Assembly (NCBI GenBank): GCA_938086805.1 | Contig: CALKDH010000109.1 | Location: forward strand, 1-33,664 | Length of the DNA stretch: 33,664 bases | Origin: an uncultured PS1 clade bacterium | GTDB taxonomy: Bacteria; Pseudomonadota; Gammaproteobacteria; PS1; Pseudothioglobaceae | Direction: 5' to 3' | Part shown: positions 32,762 through 33,664 of the stretch, piece after piece | How positions within the stretch are numbered: position 1 is the first letter of the stretch | Layout of the letters: each line of letters opens with the position of its first letter | Made by a program: the position numbers and the translations under genes | Notes under the pieces: model-generated | Seen by the model: the letters and a program-made list of their open reading frames with translations, nothing else | Databases searched by the model: none | Told to the model about the DNA's origin: nothing

Positions 32762-33664
32762 ATCGTAATCACAGAAGTCGCAAGCATGCAAAGAAGGTAA
32801 AACTTTAGCATTGCCATTTTGAAACTGTTGGCTAGCTTTGACTAGTTCTTCTTTCCAATCAGAGACTTGCTTTTTCCATTCAGGCATTCTATTGATTGAT
32901 TGACTACTCATTGGAAGATCATGTTTATTTTTTGTAATCGCTTTAAATTGACAGTTCTGAGGGTTGATTGTTGCAAATGCTACTCCACTGACCTCATTTG
33001 TAATTGCATAAATTGGAAGTTGGGCTTGCTCTAAGGGCTGATTAATCAGCTTGCTTAGCCCTATGTTCTTTCCAGTCTTGTAATCAATAATAAGTTTTGA
33101 GCCATCTTTTAATCTGTCCATTCGATCAATACGTGTAGAGAATTTTAAGCCATCAATCTCAACTTTAGTTTCAGACTCAGTTTTAATAACTTCAAAAAAT
33201 TCTCTATCTTTTTCAAGATCTATGTATTTTTTAATTACCCTTTTTACTCTTTCCTTTTCGTTGTTCTTAAAATTTGATTCAGGTATTTCTCTGAGAGCAG
33301 TTTCTGAGTGGGCATCTATTAACTCATCGAGTGTATTGTCTGATAACTGCTTCAAATCTGAGCTTGATTGAACTTCATTAAAAAATCTCTCTAATATATT
33401 ATGAATGATGTTCCCTTGCTCAAGCTTACTAAGGCCTATCGATGGATCACTACTCTCTGTAAAATTGAGTCGATTAGCAAATCCTTTAAATTGGCAGCCC
33501 ATTTGATCTTGAAGTGATTTAACACCTTTCTTAATTTCTAAATTTTTAATTTTTGGTGCATTAAAATCTTCAATCAGCTCCATCTCTCTAGGTATTAAAC
33601 GAAGATCTTGAATCTGGGTTGAATCCTTAAATAAAAGATAGGGTGTGGGTAGCTGCTCTCGACT
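32726..33664 (-). CDS. RecB-like PD-(D/E)XK nuclease family protein, C-terminal part (runs off the right edge)
   Basis: The minus-strand frame is open to the window end, so at least 313 residues are seen and the N-terminus is outside. The ATG at 33583 is internal: upstream codons continue as SREQLPTPYLLFKD. The nuclease core has STRIDRMDRL and LIIDYKTGK, the Asp and Lys of the PD-(D/E)XK site. Cys in QMGCQFKGFANRL together with three Cys in ACDFCDYDLLCR fits the four-Cys iron-sulfur staple of AddB-like nucleases. It resembles the large probable DNA repair proteins that lie beside UvrD/AddA-type helicases in proteobacteria. The exact family is uncertain without the rest. Confidence 0.8.
   Translation of the reverse strand, partial: SREQLPTPYLLFKDSTQIQDLRLIPREMELIEDFNAPKIKNLEIKKGVKSLQDQMGCQFKGFANRLNFTESSDPSIGLSKLEQGNIIHNILERFFNEVQSSSDLKQLSDNTLDELIDAHSETALREIPESNFKNNEKERVKRVIKKYIDLEKDREFFEVIKTESETKVEIDGLKFSTRIDRMDRLKDGSKLIIDYKTGKNIGLSKLINQPLEQAQLPIYAITNEVSGVAFATINPQNCQFKAITKNKHDLPMSSQSINRMPEWKKQVSDWKEELVKASQQFQNGNAKVLPSLHACDFCDYDLLCRIDKSAND

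Overview
The window is a stretch of an AT-rich, tightly packed bacterial chromosome. Gene order and protein lengths match gammaproteobacteria: tuf | S10 operon | spc operon | alpha operon, a long FadE with membrane anchors, a FadD-type ligase and an E. coli-like Cca. The low GC, very short gaps and several 3' ends that touch or overlap resemble streamlined marine lineages such as SAR86. That placement is inference; no 16S gene is present.

Region 1 (1-14999): the end of tuf with its terminator, then rpsJ-rplC-rplD-rplW-rplB-rpsS-rplV-rpsC-rplP-rpmC-rpsQ, rplN-rplX-rplE-rpsN-rpsH-rplF-rplR-rpsE-rpmD-rplO-secY-rpmJ, and rpsM-rpsK-rpsD-rpoA-rplQ, all on the + strand. rpsU and a yqeY-type gene follow where most gammaproteobacteria have none. 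A perfect TATAAT lies inside the tuf terminator and probably starts the S10 operon. A near-consensus promoter with a short structured leader lies between rpmJ and rpsM. Three ribosomal proteins carry extra low-complexity tails encoded by tandem repeats: an acidic C-tail on L3, a Lys/Ala/Pro N-tail on L30 and a Lys/Glu/Ala C-tail on L17.

Region 2 (15008-20223): a proline catabolism module. An Lrp/AsnC-type regulator is divergent from putA, a bifunctional enzyme without the ribbon-helix-helix DNA-binding head. The shared intergenic region holds an Lrp-like operator and a long AT palindrome. A convergent AraC-type regulator ends inside the putA stop region.

Region 3 (20392-29734): a six-gene + strand operon for fatty acid beta-oxidation: fadE, a FadN-type fusion (dehydrogenase domain first, hydratase second), fadA, a nitronate monooxygenase-like flavoprotein, a DUF2889 protein and fadD. 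FadD activates the acid, FadE forms the enoyl-CoA, the fusion hydrates and oxidises it, and FadA cleaves it. The flavoprotein and the DUF2889 protein are the least explained members. Direct repeats 21 bp apart upstream of fadE suggest control by the adjacent AraC-type protein.

Region 4 (29859-33664): tdk and a TSUP permease (+), msrB (-), cca (+), and the C-terminal part of a RecB-like PD-(D/E)XK nuclease (-) that runs off the right edge and overlaps the 3' end of cca. No rRNA, tRNA, insertion sequence, phage gene or CRISPR array was seen. No gap between genes exceeds about 170 bp.
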